Below are positions 1 through 9,254 of a stretch of DNA of 64,000 nucleotides, piece by piece. The notes under the pieces are model-generated. The model was not told the DNA's origin, searched no databases, and was given only the letters and a program-made list of their open reading frames with translations. Within the stretch, counting starts at the first letter, position 1; each line of letters opens with the position of its first letter. Source of the stretch: Mesorhizobium sp. (lineage in GTDB: Bacteria > Pseudomonadota > Alphaproteobacteria > Rhizobiales > Rhizobiaceae); contig SAQE01000001.1 in NCBI GenBank assembly GCA_004020545.1, positions 300,782 to 364,781 of the forward strand, in the 5' to 3' direction. Position numbers and translations under genes: made by a program.

Positions 1-87
1 GCGATGCGGGAAGGGCCGCCAGCCAGGCGCTGTCGGCGGCGAAGACCCGGCACCGGCGCCTGACCCCGACGACGGGAATAGACCAAG

Positions 88-1071
88 ATGAGCGAGCTTA
101 CACACGCCCCCGCGCAGAAGCGCTTTGTCGGCGGCCGGTTTCTGGGTGGCAGCCAGCTCGTGCTGGGCTTCATCCTGGCGGTGCTGTGCATCACCATCTC
201 GATCGCGGCGCCGCAGTTCTATTCGGAAGCCAACATCATCGCCATCCTGCGCCAATGCGCGCTGGTGCTGATTGTCGCCTCAGGCATGACCATGCTCATC
301 ATCACGGCGGAAGTCGACCTGTCGGTCGGCGCGTCGCTTGCCTTCGTCGGCTGCATCGGCATGGCCGTGCTCAATTCCACCCACAGCCTTCCGCTCGGCA
401 TGCTGGCGGCGCTTGCCTTTGCCGGCGGCGTCGGCCTTTTCAACGGGCTGGTCGTCACCAGGCTCAGGGTGAACTCGCTGATCGCCACCATCGGCACGAT
501 GATGATGCTGCAGGGCGGCGTCTATCTGTTCACGCGCGAGGCGGTGCAGAACCACAATCAACTGGCGAGCTTCACCGATCTCGGCGCCGGCTATGTCGGC
601 GCGGTGCCGGTTCCCGTCATCCTGGCGGCGCTAATCTTCGTGGTTGCCTATGTGACGCTGCGCTTCACCACGCTCGGCCGCTACCTCTACGCGGTCGGGG
701 CCAATGAAAGGGCAGTGCGGCTGTCCGGCCTGCGCTCGGAACGGCTCAAGCTGTTCGCCTTCGTCGTCACCGGCCTTTGCGTCGGTGTCGCAGGCATGAT
801 CCTGTCGTCGCTGATGAATGCCGGCCAGCCGACCGCCGGCCGCGGCTTCGAACTGACGGTCATCGCCGCCGTCATCCTCGGCGGCACCAGCCTGCTCGGC
901 GGCCGTGGGTCGCTATTCGGCACCTTGCTCGGAGTGCTGGTGCTGAAGGTGATCGACAACGGCATCATCATTCTCGGCTGGAACCAGGATCTGCAGATGG
1001 TGGTGCCGGGCATCGTCATCATCCTGGCGACTTATCTCGACATCATCCGGAACAAAGCCAATGTCCGTTGA
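88..1071 (+). CDS. Sugar ABC transporter permease (RbsC/BPD_transp_2 family)
   Basis: Inner-membrane permease of a carbohydrate ABC importer, 327 aa. It has about eight to ten hydrophobic segments and the family stretch EVDLSVGASLAF in the first third, the counterpart of the IDLSVG motif of ribose-type permeases. The ATG lies inside ATGA, so a frame ending at 89-91 may be the tail of an upstream gene; bases 1-87 are otherwise unresolved. The 3' end overlaps the ATPase gene by 11 bp. A second permease follows at 2657, so the importer is probably a heterodimeric channel. No periplasmic binding protein is in view; I infer that it lies upstream of the window. The substrate cannot be read from sequence. 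Confidence 0.92.
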   Translation: MSELTHAPAQKRFVGGRFLGGSQLVLGFILAVLCITISIAAPQFYSEANIIAILRQCALVLIVASGMTMLIITAEVDLSVGASLAFVGCIGMAVLNSTHSLPLGMLAALAFAGGVGLFNGLVVTRLRVNSLIATIGTMMMLQGGVYLFTREAVQNHNQLASFTDLGAGYVGAVPVPVILAALIFVVAYVTLRFTTLGRYLYAVGANERAVRLSGLRSERLKLFAFVVTGLCVGVAGMILSSLMNAGQPTAGRGFELTVIAAVILGGTSLLGGRGSLFGTLLGVLVLKVIDNGIIILGWNQDLQMVVPGIVIILATYLDIIRNKANVR

Positions 1072-2593
1072 TTTCCTGCACCCCGGCGAAGGCGCGGCCA
1101 TCGACTCAGATGTGCCGGCGCTGGAATTGCGCGGCATCGGCAAGCGCTTCCCGGGCGTCGTGGCGCTGGACAATGTCGACTTCACCCTGGAGCCCGGCAA
1201 GATCCACGCCCTGATGGGCGAGAACGGCGCCGGCAAGTCGACGCTGATCAAGATCATGGCCGGCGTCTACGGCAAGGATGCCGGCACGATGCGCATGCGC
1301 GGGCGCGAGGTCGACATCCGGTCACCGCGCGACAGCCTCAAGGAAGGCATCAAGGTCGTGTTCCAGGAGATCGCATTGATCTCCGAGTTCACCGTCGCCG
1401 AAAACATCTTCCTCGAAGGCTATCCGACCGGCAAAGCCGGCTCGATCGACTGGAAGAAGATCCGTACCGATTCAGCAGCACTGTTCAACCGCATCGGCTT
1501 CAATGTCGATCCGGCGGCGCGGACGGGATCGCTGCCGGTCAGCCAGCAGCAGATGGTCGAGATCGCCCGCGCGCTCGCCCACGAGGCGCGCGTCGTGGTG
1601 ATGGACGAACCGACATCCTCGCTGACGCCGAACGAAGTCTCGCTGCTGTTCACCGTCATCCGCCGGCTCGCCGCGCTCGGCATCGCGGTGGTCTATGTCA
1701 GCCACAAGCTCGACGAGGTATTCGAGATCGCCGACACGGTGACCGTGCTGCGCGACGGCCGCCACATCTCGACCAGACCGATCGGCGAGCACTCCAACGA
1801 CACGCTGATCCAGGACATGATCGGCCGGCGCATCGACAATCTGTTCCCCCGCAAGCGCGGCGTGCCGGGCAGCAAGGTGGCACTATCGGTAGAAAATCTC
1901 AGCACGGCGAAGAAGCTGAACGACGTTTCCTTCGAGGCACGCGCCGGCGAGGTGCTCGGCTTCTTCGGATTGATGGGCGCCGGCCGGACCGAGCTTGCCA
2001 AGGCGATCGTCGGCTACGATCCGATCACTTCCGGCACGATCACGGTCGACGGCCACCGCCTGGCGCCGCATGACACGCGCACCGGCGTCAAGCTCGGCAT
2101 CGGCCTGCTCACCGAGGATCGCAAGAGCGAAGGCCTGATGGGCGAACTGCCCGTCTACCAGAATGCCAGCCTTGCCTCGCTCGGCGCGTTCGCCCGCCTG
2201 GGCTTCGTCGACAAGGCGAAGGAGCACAAAGCGGTGCAGAACTATGTCGACCGCTTCCGCATCAAGACGCCCAGCCTGTTCCAGCAGGTGAAGAACCTGT
2301 CGGGCGGCAACCAGCAGAAGGTGCTGATCTCGCGCTGGCTGATGCGGGGCCTGAAAGTCATCGTCGTCGACGAACCGACACGTGGCATCGATGTCGGCGC
2401 CAAATCGGAAATCTTCGCGCTGATCGACCGGCTTGCCGGCGAAGGCCTGGCGGTCGTCATGATGACGTCGGAGATGCCGGAACTGCTCGGTCTCGCCGAC
2501 CGCATCGCGGTGATGTGCGAGGGCAGCCTGACCGCGATCATGTCGCGCGAGGACGCTACGCAGGAGAAGATCCTCAATGCGGCGATCGGATAG
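1061..2593 (+). CDS. Sugar ABC transporter ATP-binding protein, duplicated ATPase (RbsA/MglA type)
   Basis: Energising subunit of the sugar importer, 510 aa, with two ABC domains in one chain as usual for RbsA/MglA. Domain 1 has Walker A GENGAGKST at residues 53-61, a SQQQ signature near 161 and Walker B VVVMDEPTSSL at 177-187. Domain 2 has the degenerate P-loop (GLMGAGRTEL) typical of this subfamily, a clear LSGGNQQK signature and Walker B VIVVDEPTRGID. The start overlaps the preceding permease gene, which implies translational coupling. It sits between two permease genes of the same importer. Confidence 0.95.
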   Translation: MSVDFLHPGEGAAIDSDVPALELRGIGKRFPGVVALDNVDFTLEPGKIHALMGENGAGKSTLIKIMAGVYGKDAGTMRMRGREVDIRSPRDSLKEGIKVVFQEIALISEFTVAENIFLEGYPTGKAGSIDWKKIRTDSAALFNRIGFNVDPAARTGSLPVSQQQMVEIARALAHEARVVVMDEPTSSLTPNEVSLLFTVIRRLAALGIAVVYVSHKLDEVFEIADTVTVLRDGRHISTRPIGEHSNDTLIQDMIGRRIDNLFPRKRGVPGSKVALSVENLSTAKKLNDVSFEARAGEVLGFFGLMGAGRTELAKAIVGYDPITSGTITVDGHRLAPHDTRTGVKLGIGLLTEDRKSEGLMGELPVYQNASLASLGAFARLGFVDKAKEHKAVQNYVDRFRIKTPSLFQQVKNLSGGNQQKVLISRWLMRGLKVIVVDEPTRGIDVGAKSEIFALIDRLAGEGLAVVMMTSEMPELLGLADRIAVMCEGSLTAIMSREDATQEKILNAAIG

Positions 2594-2656
2594 AACCATG
2601 GCGCGGCGCTGCAGCACTCCTTGCGATCCGCCCCATTCTTTCGAAGGGAGCAAGCG

Positions 2657-3652
2657 ATGAGCCTTGTAAGCACGGCTTCCGCAAAAGCTGAGCCGTCCAT
2701 GCTGGCGCGGCTCTTTGCCCGGCAGGAACTGGCGCTGCTGGTCTGCCTCGTTCTGGTGCTGATGTTCTTTTCCGCCACGGTCGAGAACTTCCTCTCAGTG
2801 CGCAACATGACCAATGTGCTCGGGCAGGCATCGCTCGCGCTCACCGCCGGCATCGGCTGCGCCATCGTCTTCATTTCCGGCGAGGTCGACATCTCGATCG
2901 GATCGCTGCTGGCGACCATTGCCCTGCCATTGATCATCATCATGAACGACACCAATTCGCTGCTGCTCGGCGTCGGCGGCGCGCTGCTGTTCGGCCTGAT
3001 CATCGGTGTCGTCAACGGCTATCTCACCGCCTATGCCGGCATCAACTCGCTGATCGTGACGCTCGGCACGATGTTCATCATGCGCGGCGGCGTCTATCTC
3101 TACACCGGCCAGCGCGCGATCCCCGACGACGCCAGCCTCGACAGCTTCATCGCGCTGTCGGACGGGCGCCTGTTCAATATCATCCCCTATTCGGCTGTCA
3201 TCGCCATCGTGCTGCTTGCCGCCTTCGGCTACATGATGCAGCACCGGCCGTTCGGGCGACAGATCTATGCCGTCGGCGGCAATCAGGAAGTGGCGCGTCT
3301 GGCGGGTTACGACGTGCGGCGCGTCAAGTTCATCTGCTTCATCATCAGCTCGCTGCTGGCGACGGTTGCCGGCATCATCCTGGCGGCGCGTGTCGGCTCG
3401 GCGCAGCACACCGCCGGGCTCAATTTCGAGTTCCAGGTTGTCGCCGCGACAGTGCTCGGCGGGGTGAGCCTCGCCGGCGGCATCGGCAGCCTGACCGGCA
3501 TGGCGCTCGGCGTGCTGATCCTGCAGTTCCTATCCAACGGCCTGCGCGGGCTTGGGCTGCCGACCGAATGGCAACTGGTCATCACCGGCATGATCATCAT
3601 CGCCGCGGTCGCCTTCGACGAGGCGAAGCGCCGGCGCGCGAATGGAGGCTGA
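2657..3652 (+). CDS. Sugar ABC transporter permease 2 (RbsC family)
   Basis: Second channel subunit, 331 aa, paralogous to the protein at 88-1071 and carrying the equivalent motif EVDISIGSLLA. The ATG at 2657 is chosen because AGGGAG lies about 7 bp upstream; an in-frame TTG at 2621 would add 12 residues (MRSAPFFRREQA) that do not look membrane-like. The gene ends immediately before the SDR gene, whose ribosome-binding site lies inside this gene's last codons. Two different permeases with one double ATPase resemble the rhamnose- and erythritol-type importers of rhizobia, but the substrate is unknown. Confidence 0.92.
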   Translation: MSLVSTASAKAEPSMLARLFARQELALLVCLVLVLMFFSATVENFLSVRNMTNVLGQASLALTAGIGCAIVFISGEVDISIGSLLATIALPLIIIMNDTNSLLLGVGGALLFGLIIGVVNGYLTAYAGINSLIVTLGTMFIMRGGVYLYTGQRAIPDDASLDSFIALSDGRLFNIIPYSAVIAIVLLAAFGYMMQHRPFGRQIYAVGGNQEVARLAGYDVRRVKFICFIISSLLATVAGIILAARVGSAQHTAGLNFEFQVVAATVLGGVSLAGGIGSLTGMALGVLILQFLSNGLRGLGLPTEWQLVITGMIIIAAVAFDEAKRRRANGG

Positions 3653-3653
3653 C

Positions 3654-4439
3654 ATGGCTCGTCTTGAAGGAAAAACCGCCGTCATCACCGGTGCCGCCGA
3701 CGGCATCGGCCATGCGATTGCCGAGGCGATGGCGCGGGAAGGAGCGCATGTCTTCCTCGGCGACATCGCCGACAGCGCGGGTGAGGAGTTCGCGGCCGCA
3801 CTGCGCGCCGCCGGCCACCTTGCCGACTACGTCCATTGCGACGTTTCGCAGGAAGCCGATATCGCCGGCCTCATCGATGCCGCCGTCAAGAAGACCGGGC
3901 ACCTCGACGTCCTGGTCAACAACGCCGCCATCGCCATCGGCGGCATGCCGGTGCACGAGATGACCGACGAGCAATGGCACCGGCTGATCGCGGTCAACCT
4001 GACCAGCGTGTTCCGCGGCTGCAAATACGCGCTGCCGCACATGATCGCGCAGAAGTCGGGCTCGATCATCAACATGGCTTCGGCGCAAGGGCATATCGGC
4101 CTCGATGGCTGGACTGCGTACGCCGGCGCCAAGGGCGCGGTGATGGCGATGACGCGCCAGATGGCGGTCGAGTTCGGCCCGATGAACATCCGCGTCAATT
4201 CGATTTCGCCGGGCACCATCAACACGCCGATGAACGACAGGCTGATCAAGGAGATCGGCGGCAACCTCGCCAAGGCTTGGGTCAAGATGCACCCGCTCGG
4301 CCGCATCGGCGAGCCTTCCGAGGTGGCCGAGGCCGCCGTCTATCTGGCCTCGGACGCGGCCGGCTTCACCACCGGCACCGACCTGCGCGTCGATGGCGGG
4401 CTGACCGCAGCACCCCGCTACGTCCCCGAACTGCTCTGA
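3654..4439 (+). CDS. SDR-family NAD(P)-dependent dehydrogenase
   Basis: Classical short-chain dehydrogenase, 261 aa. The cofactor motif TGAADGIG is at 12-19, NNAAI at 89-93, and the catalytic set is Ser143, Tyr156 and Lys160 (YAGAK). The C-terminus DGGLTAAPRY is typical of sugar and polyol dehydrogenases. ATG 3654 is preceded by GGAGG 5 bp upstream, placed within the end of the permease gene. Beside a sugar importer and an SMP-30 lactonase, a likely role is oxidation of an aldose to its lactone, or of a hydroxy-acid intermediate. That role is inferred from context. Confidence 0.9.
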   Translation: MARLEGKTAVITGAADGIGHAIAEAMAREGAHVFLGDIADSAGEEFAAALRAAGHLADYVHCDVSQEADIAGLIDAAVKKTGHLDVLVNNAAIAIGGMPVHEMTDEQWHRLIAVNLTSVFRGCKYALPHMIAQKSGSIINMASAQGHIGLDGWTAYAGAKGAVMAMTRQMAVEFGPMNIRVNSISPGTINTPMNDRLIKEIGGNLAKAWVKMHPLGRIGEPSEVAEAAVYLASDAAGFTTGTDLRVDGGLTAAPRYVPELL

Positions 4440-4459
4440 AACACGAAACGAGACATGAA

Positions 4460-5665
4460 ATGAATAAGGCCCTCGAAGGCGTCCGCATCCTCGACTTCAG
4501 CCATCTGCTGCAGGGGCCGTTCGCCACGCAGCTGCTCGGCGACATGGGCGCCGATGTCATCAAGATCGAGCGGGCCGGCGCCGGCGACATGTTCCGCGGC
4601 ATGACCTTTTTCGCCAAATGGGTGGGCGGCTCCGAGAGCCCGAACTTCCTCGCCTGGAACCGCAACAAGCGCTCGATCGCGCTCAACCTGAAGAGCCGCA
4701 AAGTGCATGCCATCATCATGGAGATGGCGAAGAGCGCCGACGTGGTGGTGCAGAATTTCCGCCCCGGCGTGCTGGCCAAGCTCGGTTATGGCTACGAGGA
4801 TTTCAAGGCCGTCAATCCAAGCATCATCTACTGTTCGGGTTCGGGCTACGGCGAGGAAGGCCCTTACGTCGAGCGCCCCGGCCAGGACATGCTGATCCAA
4901 GGGCTTGCCGGGCTGATCGCCAACACCGGCCGCGGCGACCAGGCTCCGGTTCCCGCCGGCGCCGGCCTTGCCGATCAGATCGGCGCCATGAACATGGTCT
5001 ACGGCATATTGTCGGCGCTCTATTATCGCGAGAAGACCGGCAAGGGCCAGAAGATCGAGGTCAATCTGCTGGCCGGCCTCCTGGCGCATCTCAATCAGGA
5101 ATATGTCGCCGTGCTCAACCTCGGCGAGGATTTCGTGCGGCCGAATTCCGGCATCGGCCATCCCGGCATGCAGGCACCGTTCGGCATCTACGAGACGAAG
5201 GACGGTGGCTATGTGTCGATCGCCATGAGCCCGTTCAAGACGCTTTACGAGGTGCTGGAAGCGCCGCAGCTCGCCGTCTACGACAACCTCAAGACGCTGT
5301 TCGGCAAGCGCGATGAGGTGTTCGAGAAGGTCAATGCCGAGACGAAGAAATTCGCCACGCAAGACCTGTTGGCGCGGCTTCTGGCAGCCGACATCTGGTG
5401 CGCCGAGGTGAAGGACATCCGCAGTGCGGCGGAAGATCCGCAGGTCACGCATATGGGCATGATCACCAGCTACGACCATCCGCGCGGCGGCACGGTGCGG
5501 GTTGTGGCGCCCGCGGTCAAGATGAGCGAGACGCCCGCGACCATCGAACGGCCGGCTCCTCTGGTCGGCCAGCACGGGCGCGAGATCCTGGCCGAGTTCG
5601 GCCTCTCCAGGGACGAGATCGCAGCGTTGGAAGCGTCCGGCGACATGACCGTGGACGCGGCCTGA
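4460..5665 (+). CDS. CaiB/BaiF family (class III) CoA-transferase
   Basis: Family III CoA-transferase, 401 aa, a usual length for formyl-CoA-transferase relatives. The N-terminus has the LDFSHLLQGPFATQLLGDMGA core, and the likely catalytic aspartate is Asp143 in RPGQDMLIQG. The ATG at 4460 is chosen because homologues begin with LEGVRILDFS; the open frame continues far upstream, but there it overlaps the SDR gene. Enzymes of this family move CoA between carboxylic acids through an aspartyl anhydride. In a sugar operon this suggests that a sugar-derived acid is activated as a CoA thioester. The acceptor is unknown. Confidence 0.9.
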   Translation: MNKALEGVRILDFSHLLQGPFATQLLGDMGADVIKIERAGAGDMFRGMTFFAKWVGGSESPNFLAWNRNKRSIALNLKSRKVHAIIMEMAKSADVVVQNFRPGVLAKLGYGYEDFKAVNPSIIYCSGSGYGEEGPYVERPGQDMLIQGLAGLIANTGRGDQAPVPAGAGLADQIGAMNMVYGILSALYYREKTGKGQKIEVNLLAGLLAHLNQEYVAVLNLGEDFVRPNSGIGHPGMQAPFGIYETKDGGYVSIAMSPFKTLYEVLEAPQLAVYDNLKTLFGKRDEVFEKVNAETKKFATQDLLARLLAADIWCAEVKDIRSAAEDPQVTHMGMITSYDHPRGGTVRVVAPAVKMSETPATIERPAPLVGQHGREILAEFGLSRDEIAALEASGDMTVDAA

Positions 5666-5667
5666 CG

Positions 5668-6450
5668 ATGGGCGCCTACCAGACACTCACGATCGAAATC
5701 TCGGGCCGCGTCGCGATCGTCACCTTCCGGCGCGCCGACCAGCTCAACGCCATGAACCGGCTGATGCAGGGCGAGATCACCACAGTCTTCGAGGCGCTGT
5801 CCGCCGACGCAAACGTCGGTGCGATCGTGGTGACCGGCGAGGGGCGCGGCTTCATGGCCGGCGCCGACATCAAGGAGTACGCCGCGCAGACGGCTGCCGA
5901 GTTCGACACGTTCCAGGCTGCCGGCGCGCGCATGTACGCGGCGATCGAGAACAACCGGAAACCGGTGATCGCGGCGGTCAATGGCTTCGCGTTGGGCGGC
6001 GGCATGGAGCTGGTGCTCTGCTGCGACATCGTTATCGCCAACCAGTTCGCCAAACTCGGCCTGCCGGAGATCAAGCTCGGGCTGGTCCCCGGCGGTGGCG
6101 GCACGCAACGCAGCGTCGCCAAGCTCGGCCGCAACCGCGCCAACCTCCTGCTGATGACAGGAGCGATCGTGCCGGCCTCCGAATTCGTGAGTGCCGGCCT
6201 GGTCAACGAGATCGTCGATGTCGACAGGCTTATGCCGCGCGCTCGGGAATTGGCCGGGATGATCGCCGCCGAGCCCGCCGCCGCGATCGAAAGCCTGAAA
6301 GCCCTGACGGCGCATGCGGTGTCGGGCGATCTGGCCGACGGCCTCGCCATGGAGCGCGACATTCTGGGCGGCCTCTATCGGAGCGAGATCGGCCAGCGGC
6401 GCGTCAGGGAGTTCGCCGAGAGGAGTGCAGTGAAGAAGGCAAGCCCATGA
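5668..6450 (+). CDS. Enoyl-CoA hydratase/isomerase family protein (crotonase)
   Basis: Crotonase-fold protein, 260 aa. The oxyanion-hole segments are GADIKEY (65-71) and ALGGG (108-112). Both acidic residues used by true hydratases appear to be present: Glu114 in GGMELVL and Glu134 in GLPEIKLG, followed by GGGGTQR. Hydration or dehydration of an acyl-CoA is therefore more likely than thioesterase or dehalogenase activity. The gene starts 2 bp after the CoA-transferase stop and overlaps the next gene by 4 bp, so the CoA enzymes are co-translated with the sugar transporter genes. Confidence 0.9.
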   Translation: MGAYQTLTIEISGRVAIVTFRRADQLNAMNRLMQGEITTVFEALSADANVGAIVVTGEGRGFMAGADIKEYAAQTAAEFDTFQAAGARMYAAIENNRKPVIAAVNGFALGGGMELVLCCDIVIANQFAKLGLPEIKLGLVPGGGGTQRSVAKLGRNRANLLLMTGAIVPASEFVSAGLVNEIVDVDRLMPRARELAGMIAAEPAAAIESLKALTAHAVSGDLADGLAMERDILGGLYRSEIGQRRVREFAERSAVKKASP

Positions 6451-7460
6451 AGGGCGACGACTATCGCGGCCTGGGCTGGGCGCATGGCGCGCTGACCGTG
6501 CAGCGGCTCGGCGCGATGCTGGCGCCGGTCACCTTCCTGCTGGCCGACGGGCGTCAGGTCTCGCCGATGCACGTCGCGCCCTGGTCGAACGAGCCGGAGG
6601 CGGAAGCGCTGCCGGGCATCCTGCGCAAGCTGCGCGGCGAATGGCCCTGCGTGCCTTTCGGCTATTCGATGCCAGCCGAGGAATGGCCCGATGACTGGGC
6701 GCGCGTCATGGGGCCGCCGGCGCCGGACGAAGAAATCCATGGCCACAACTCCAACCATGAGTGGACTTGGCGCGACAGCGAGAGCGGATCGCTGTCGCTG
6801 GCGCTTGCCTATCCTGAGGCAAGCCCGGTCGAGCGCGTCGAGCGGACGGTGAGGCCCGATCCATCGGCGCCGGCCATCGACATTGAGTTCAGGGTCGTCG
6901 TCCGCCGCGCCTGCCGCCTGCCGATCGGCCTGCATCCGGTGTTCCGGCTGCCCTTCGAGACGGGCGCCGCTACGCTGGAGCTCGGCGGCTTCGATGAAGG
7001 CCGCACCTATCCGCACGATGTCGAGCCCGGCGCGGCTGTGTTTGCCAGGAACAAAACGTTCTTCGAACTGGCATCGGTGCCGGCGCGCACCGGGGGTACG
7101 ATCGACGCCTCCCGTTTGCCTCTGGCCGCCGCCGCTGAAGAATTGCTGCAGATCGAGGGCGTCGACGGCATGGCGGCGCTCGCCAATCATGAGGACGGCT
7201 ACCGGGTGCAGCTATCCTGGCAAAAGGAGCATTTCCCAAGCCTTCTGCTCTGGTGCTCCAATCGCGGACGCAGGGCGGCGCCCTGGAACGGGCGTCATGT
7301 CGCCATCGGCATCGAGCCGATCTGCTCGCCCTTCGGGCTCGGCCCGGCGACCGCGCTGGCCGACAATCCGATCGCGCAATCCGGCATCGCGACGGCGCTG
7401 GAATTCTCGCCCGAAAAACCGTTCGTGACCCGCTACCGCATCGAGGCATCCGCGCTGTGA
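6447..7460 (+). CDS. Aldose 1-epimerase-like (galactose mutarotase fold) protein
   Basis: Predicted cytoplasmic beta-sandwich protein, 337 aa. It carries the scattered landmarks of the mutarotase superfamily: histidines in EIHGHNSNHEW (98-104), His163 in IGLHPVFRLP, and a late glutamate, Glu290 in AIGIEP, at the place of the catalytic base. Mutarotases interconvert alpha and beta anomers and so feed anomer-specific dehydrogenases. The match is to the fold and not to a named subgroup. The protein is longer than RhaU-type mutarotases, so a related hexose-6-phosphate epimerase-like role is possible. It overlaps both neighbours by 4 bp. Confidence 0.75.
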   Translation: MKGDDYRGLGWAHGALTVQRLGAMLAPVTFLLADGRQVSPMHVAPWSNEPEAEALPGILRKLRGEWPCVPFGYSMPAEEWPDDWARVMGPPAPDEEIHGHNSNHEWTWRDSESGSLSLALAYPEASPVERVERTVRPDPSAPAIDIEFRVVVRRACRLPIGLHPVFRLPFETGAATLELGGFDEGRTYPHDVEPGAAVFARNKTFFELASVPARTGGTIDASRLPLAAAAEELLQIEGVDGMAALANHEDGYRVQLSWQKEHFPSLLLWCSNRGRRAAPWNGRHVAIGIEPICSPFGLGPATALADNPIAQSGIATALEFSPEKPFVTRYRIEASAL

Positions 7461-9244
7461 CAGATCGCAGGTCAGTCTCCCTGGTCAAGCCGAACCGGCC
7501 TCAATTCACCGATATCGAGGGGCTGGCGGCGATGGTCCGCCATGGTGACGCTTTCGGCGTCGGCGGCCATCATTTCGCTCGGCTGCCGGTCGCATTGCTG
7601 CGCGCGATCGCCGGGTCCGGCATCAAGGACCTGCGCTACGTCTCCTGGGCCGGCGGGTTGCCGCTCGAGCTGCTGCTGGAAGTGGAGGCGGTGGCGGAAA
7701 TCGACCTCTGCTTTTCCAGCCTCGACATTTTCGGGTTGCCGCCGAAATTCCGCGCGGTCGCCGAGAGCGGTGCAATCCCCGTCCGCGACTGGACGGCGCT
7801 GTGCATGATCCAGGCATTGCGGGCGACACAGCAGAACCTGCCGTCGATGCCATTCCAGCTTCCTCAAGGGTCCGACATGCTGGCGCGCGTGCCGGGTGCG
7901 ATCGCGAGGCCCGATCCGGTTGCCGGGACCGAGACCGGATTTGTCCCGCCGCTCAGGCTCGATACTTTCGTCGTCCACGCCCAGCGCGCCGACGAAAGCG
8001 GCAATGTTGAGATCATCGGGCCGCGGGCGCTGGACTTCGCCATGGCGGGCGCGGCTCGGCAAGTGCTGGTCACGGTCGAGGAGATCGTACCGGTCGGGGC
8101 GCTTCGGCATGACGGCCGCCAGAGCATTCTCACCCGCAATCAGGTTTCGGCCATAGCCCTGGCACCGGGCGGCGCTTATCCGGCCTCGTGCCTGCCGTTC
8201 TACGTAACGGACTACGAGCCATTGTCGGAGGCATTCGCGGCCAGGGAGGCTCCCTTGTCGGGCAAGCTCCGCCTGCCTTCGGGCGGCCTGCCGGAGCGGC
8301 TTCAAGAGGCGGCGAAAGTCAGCGCCGGGACGGTGCTCGCAATGCCGGCGCTCGCGCATGGCGACAGACAAGCATCCGTCGACGAGATCATCGCCACGCG
8401 GATCGCCGCCGAGCTCGACAATGAGAGCTTTGCCAGCGCAGGCGCGGTATCGCCGCTCGCCAACGTCGCCTACCGGCTGGCCAAGGCGACGCACGCGCCG
8501 GACATGATCATCGCGACGATGAGTTGCGGCCATCTCGACATCGCGCCGAGCCCGATGGTGCTCTCGCTGATCGAAAGCCTGGATTGCGAGACGTCGGTGG
8601 CGCATGCCGGCGGCGACGATACCTATTCGACCTATTACCAGGCCGGCGCGGTGACGCATGAGATCGTCGGCGCTGCTCAAGTCGACCGGCGCGGACGCGT
8701 CAACACGATTGCGCTCAGCAAACCGAGCGGTGGCCTGCTGCGGCTGCCCGGGCAGGGCGGCATGGCCGACGTCGCCAACATGCACCGCGACTACCTGCTC
8801 TACGTTCCCCGTCACTCGGTCCAGTCGCTGGTGGACGAGGTCGAGATCGCGAGTTCGGCCCGCGGGCTGCTGACGCCGGATGAGCGGGAGCCGATGGGCT
8901 ATCACACCGGCAAGGCGCTGGTCTTCACCGATCTCTGCGTCTTCCGGCTCGATCGGGCGTCGAGGGAATTGACCGTCATCGAAACCATGCCGGGCGTTAC
9001 CCGCCAGCAGATCCGCGATGCCACCGGCTTTGCCGTGACATTCGATGCCGGTTGCAGAGAGATGCCGGTGCCGTCCGACGATACGCTCGCTGCCTTGAGA
9101 AGCCGCGTCGATCCGCTCGGTTTGCGGCGTCTCGAATTCGTCAGCGCGAAGGAGCGTGGCGCGCTCATCGCCGAAATCCTCGCCGCCGACCGCGCCATGG
9201 TCGAGCGCTTAATCGCCGCGCAGCGATCGCCTGTCGCGAACTGA
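7457..9244 (+). CDS. Fused alpha/beta class I CoA-transferase-fold protein (GctA-GctB-like)
   Basis: 595 aa, long enough for both subunits of a class I CoA-transferase. The N-terminal half has the alpha-type GDAFGVGGHH segment. The C-terminal half has the GctB-like glycine loop RLPGQGGMADVA (about 429-440), VFTDLCVFRLD and the MPGVT...ATGF tail. GTG 7457 overlaps the previous stop (GTGA). At the place where GctB carries its catalytic glutamate (ESG), this protein reads IIATMSCGHLD, with no glutamate visible. By analogy with IpdAB, a hydrolase of this fold that lacks that glutamate, it may hydrolyse or cleave a CoA thioester and not transfer CoA. That is inference. Confidence 0.8.
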   Translation: MTDRRSVSLVKPNRPQFTDIEGLAAMVRHGDAFGVGGHHFARLPVALLRAIAGSGIKDLRYVSWAGGLPLELLLEVEAVAEIDLCFSSLDIFGLPPKFRAVAESGAIPVRDWTALCMIQALRATQQNLPSMPFQLPQGSDMLARVPGAIARPDPVAGTETGFVPPLRLDTFVVHAQRADESGNVEIIGPRALDFAMAGAARQVLVTVEEIVPVGALRHDGRQSILTRNQVSAIALAPGGAYPASCLPFYVTDYEPLSEAFAAREAPLSGKLRLPSGGLPERLQEAAKVSAGTVLAMPALAHGDRQASVDEIIATRIAAELDNESFASAGAVSPLANVAYRLAKATHAPDMIIATMSCGHLDIAPSPMVLSLIESLDCETSVAHAGGDDTYSTYYQAGAVTHEIVGAAQVDRRGRVNTIALSKPSGGLLRLPGQGGMADVANMHRDYLLYVPRHSVQSLVDEVEIASSARGLLTPDEREPMGYHTGKALVFTDLCVFRLDRASRELTVIETMPGVTRQQIRDATGFAVTFDAGCREMPVPSDDTLAALRSRVDPLGLRRLEFVSAKERGALIAEILAADRAMVERLIAAQRSPVAN

Positions 9245-9254
9245 GGGGCGTTTC

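Noticed and set aside
1-87. Possible 3' end of an upstream gene, ending in TGA at 89-91.
   Set aside because: Only about 29 codons are visible and no frame has convincing coding character, so no CDS is called.
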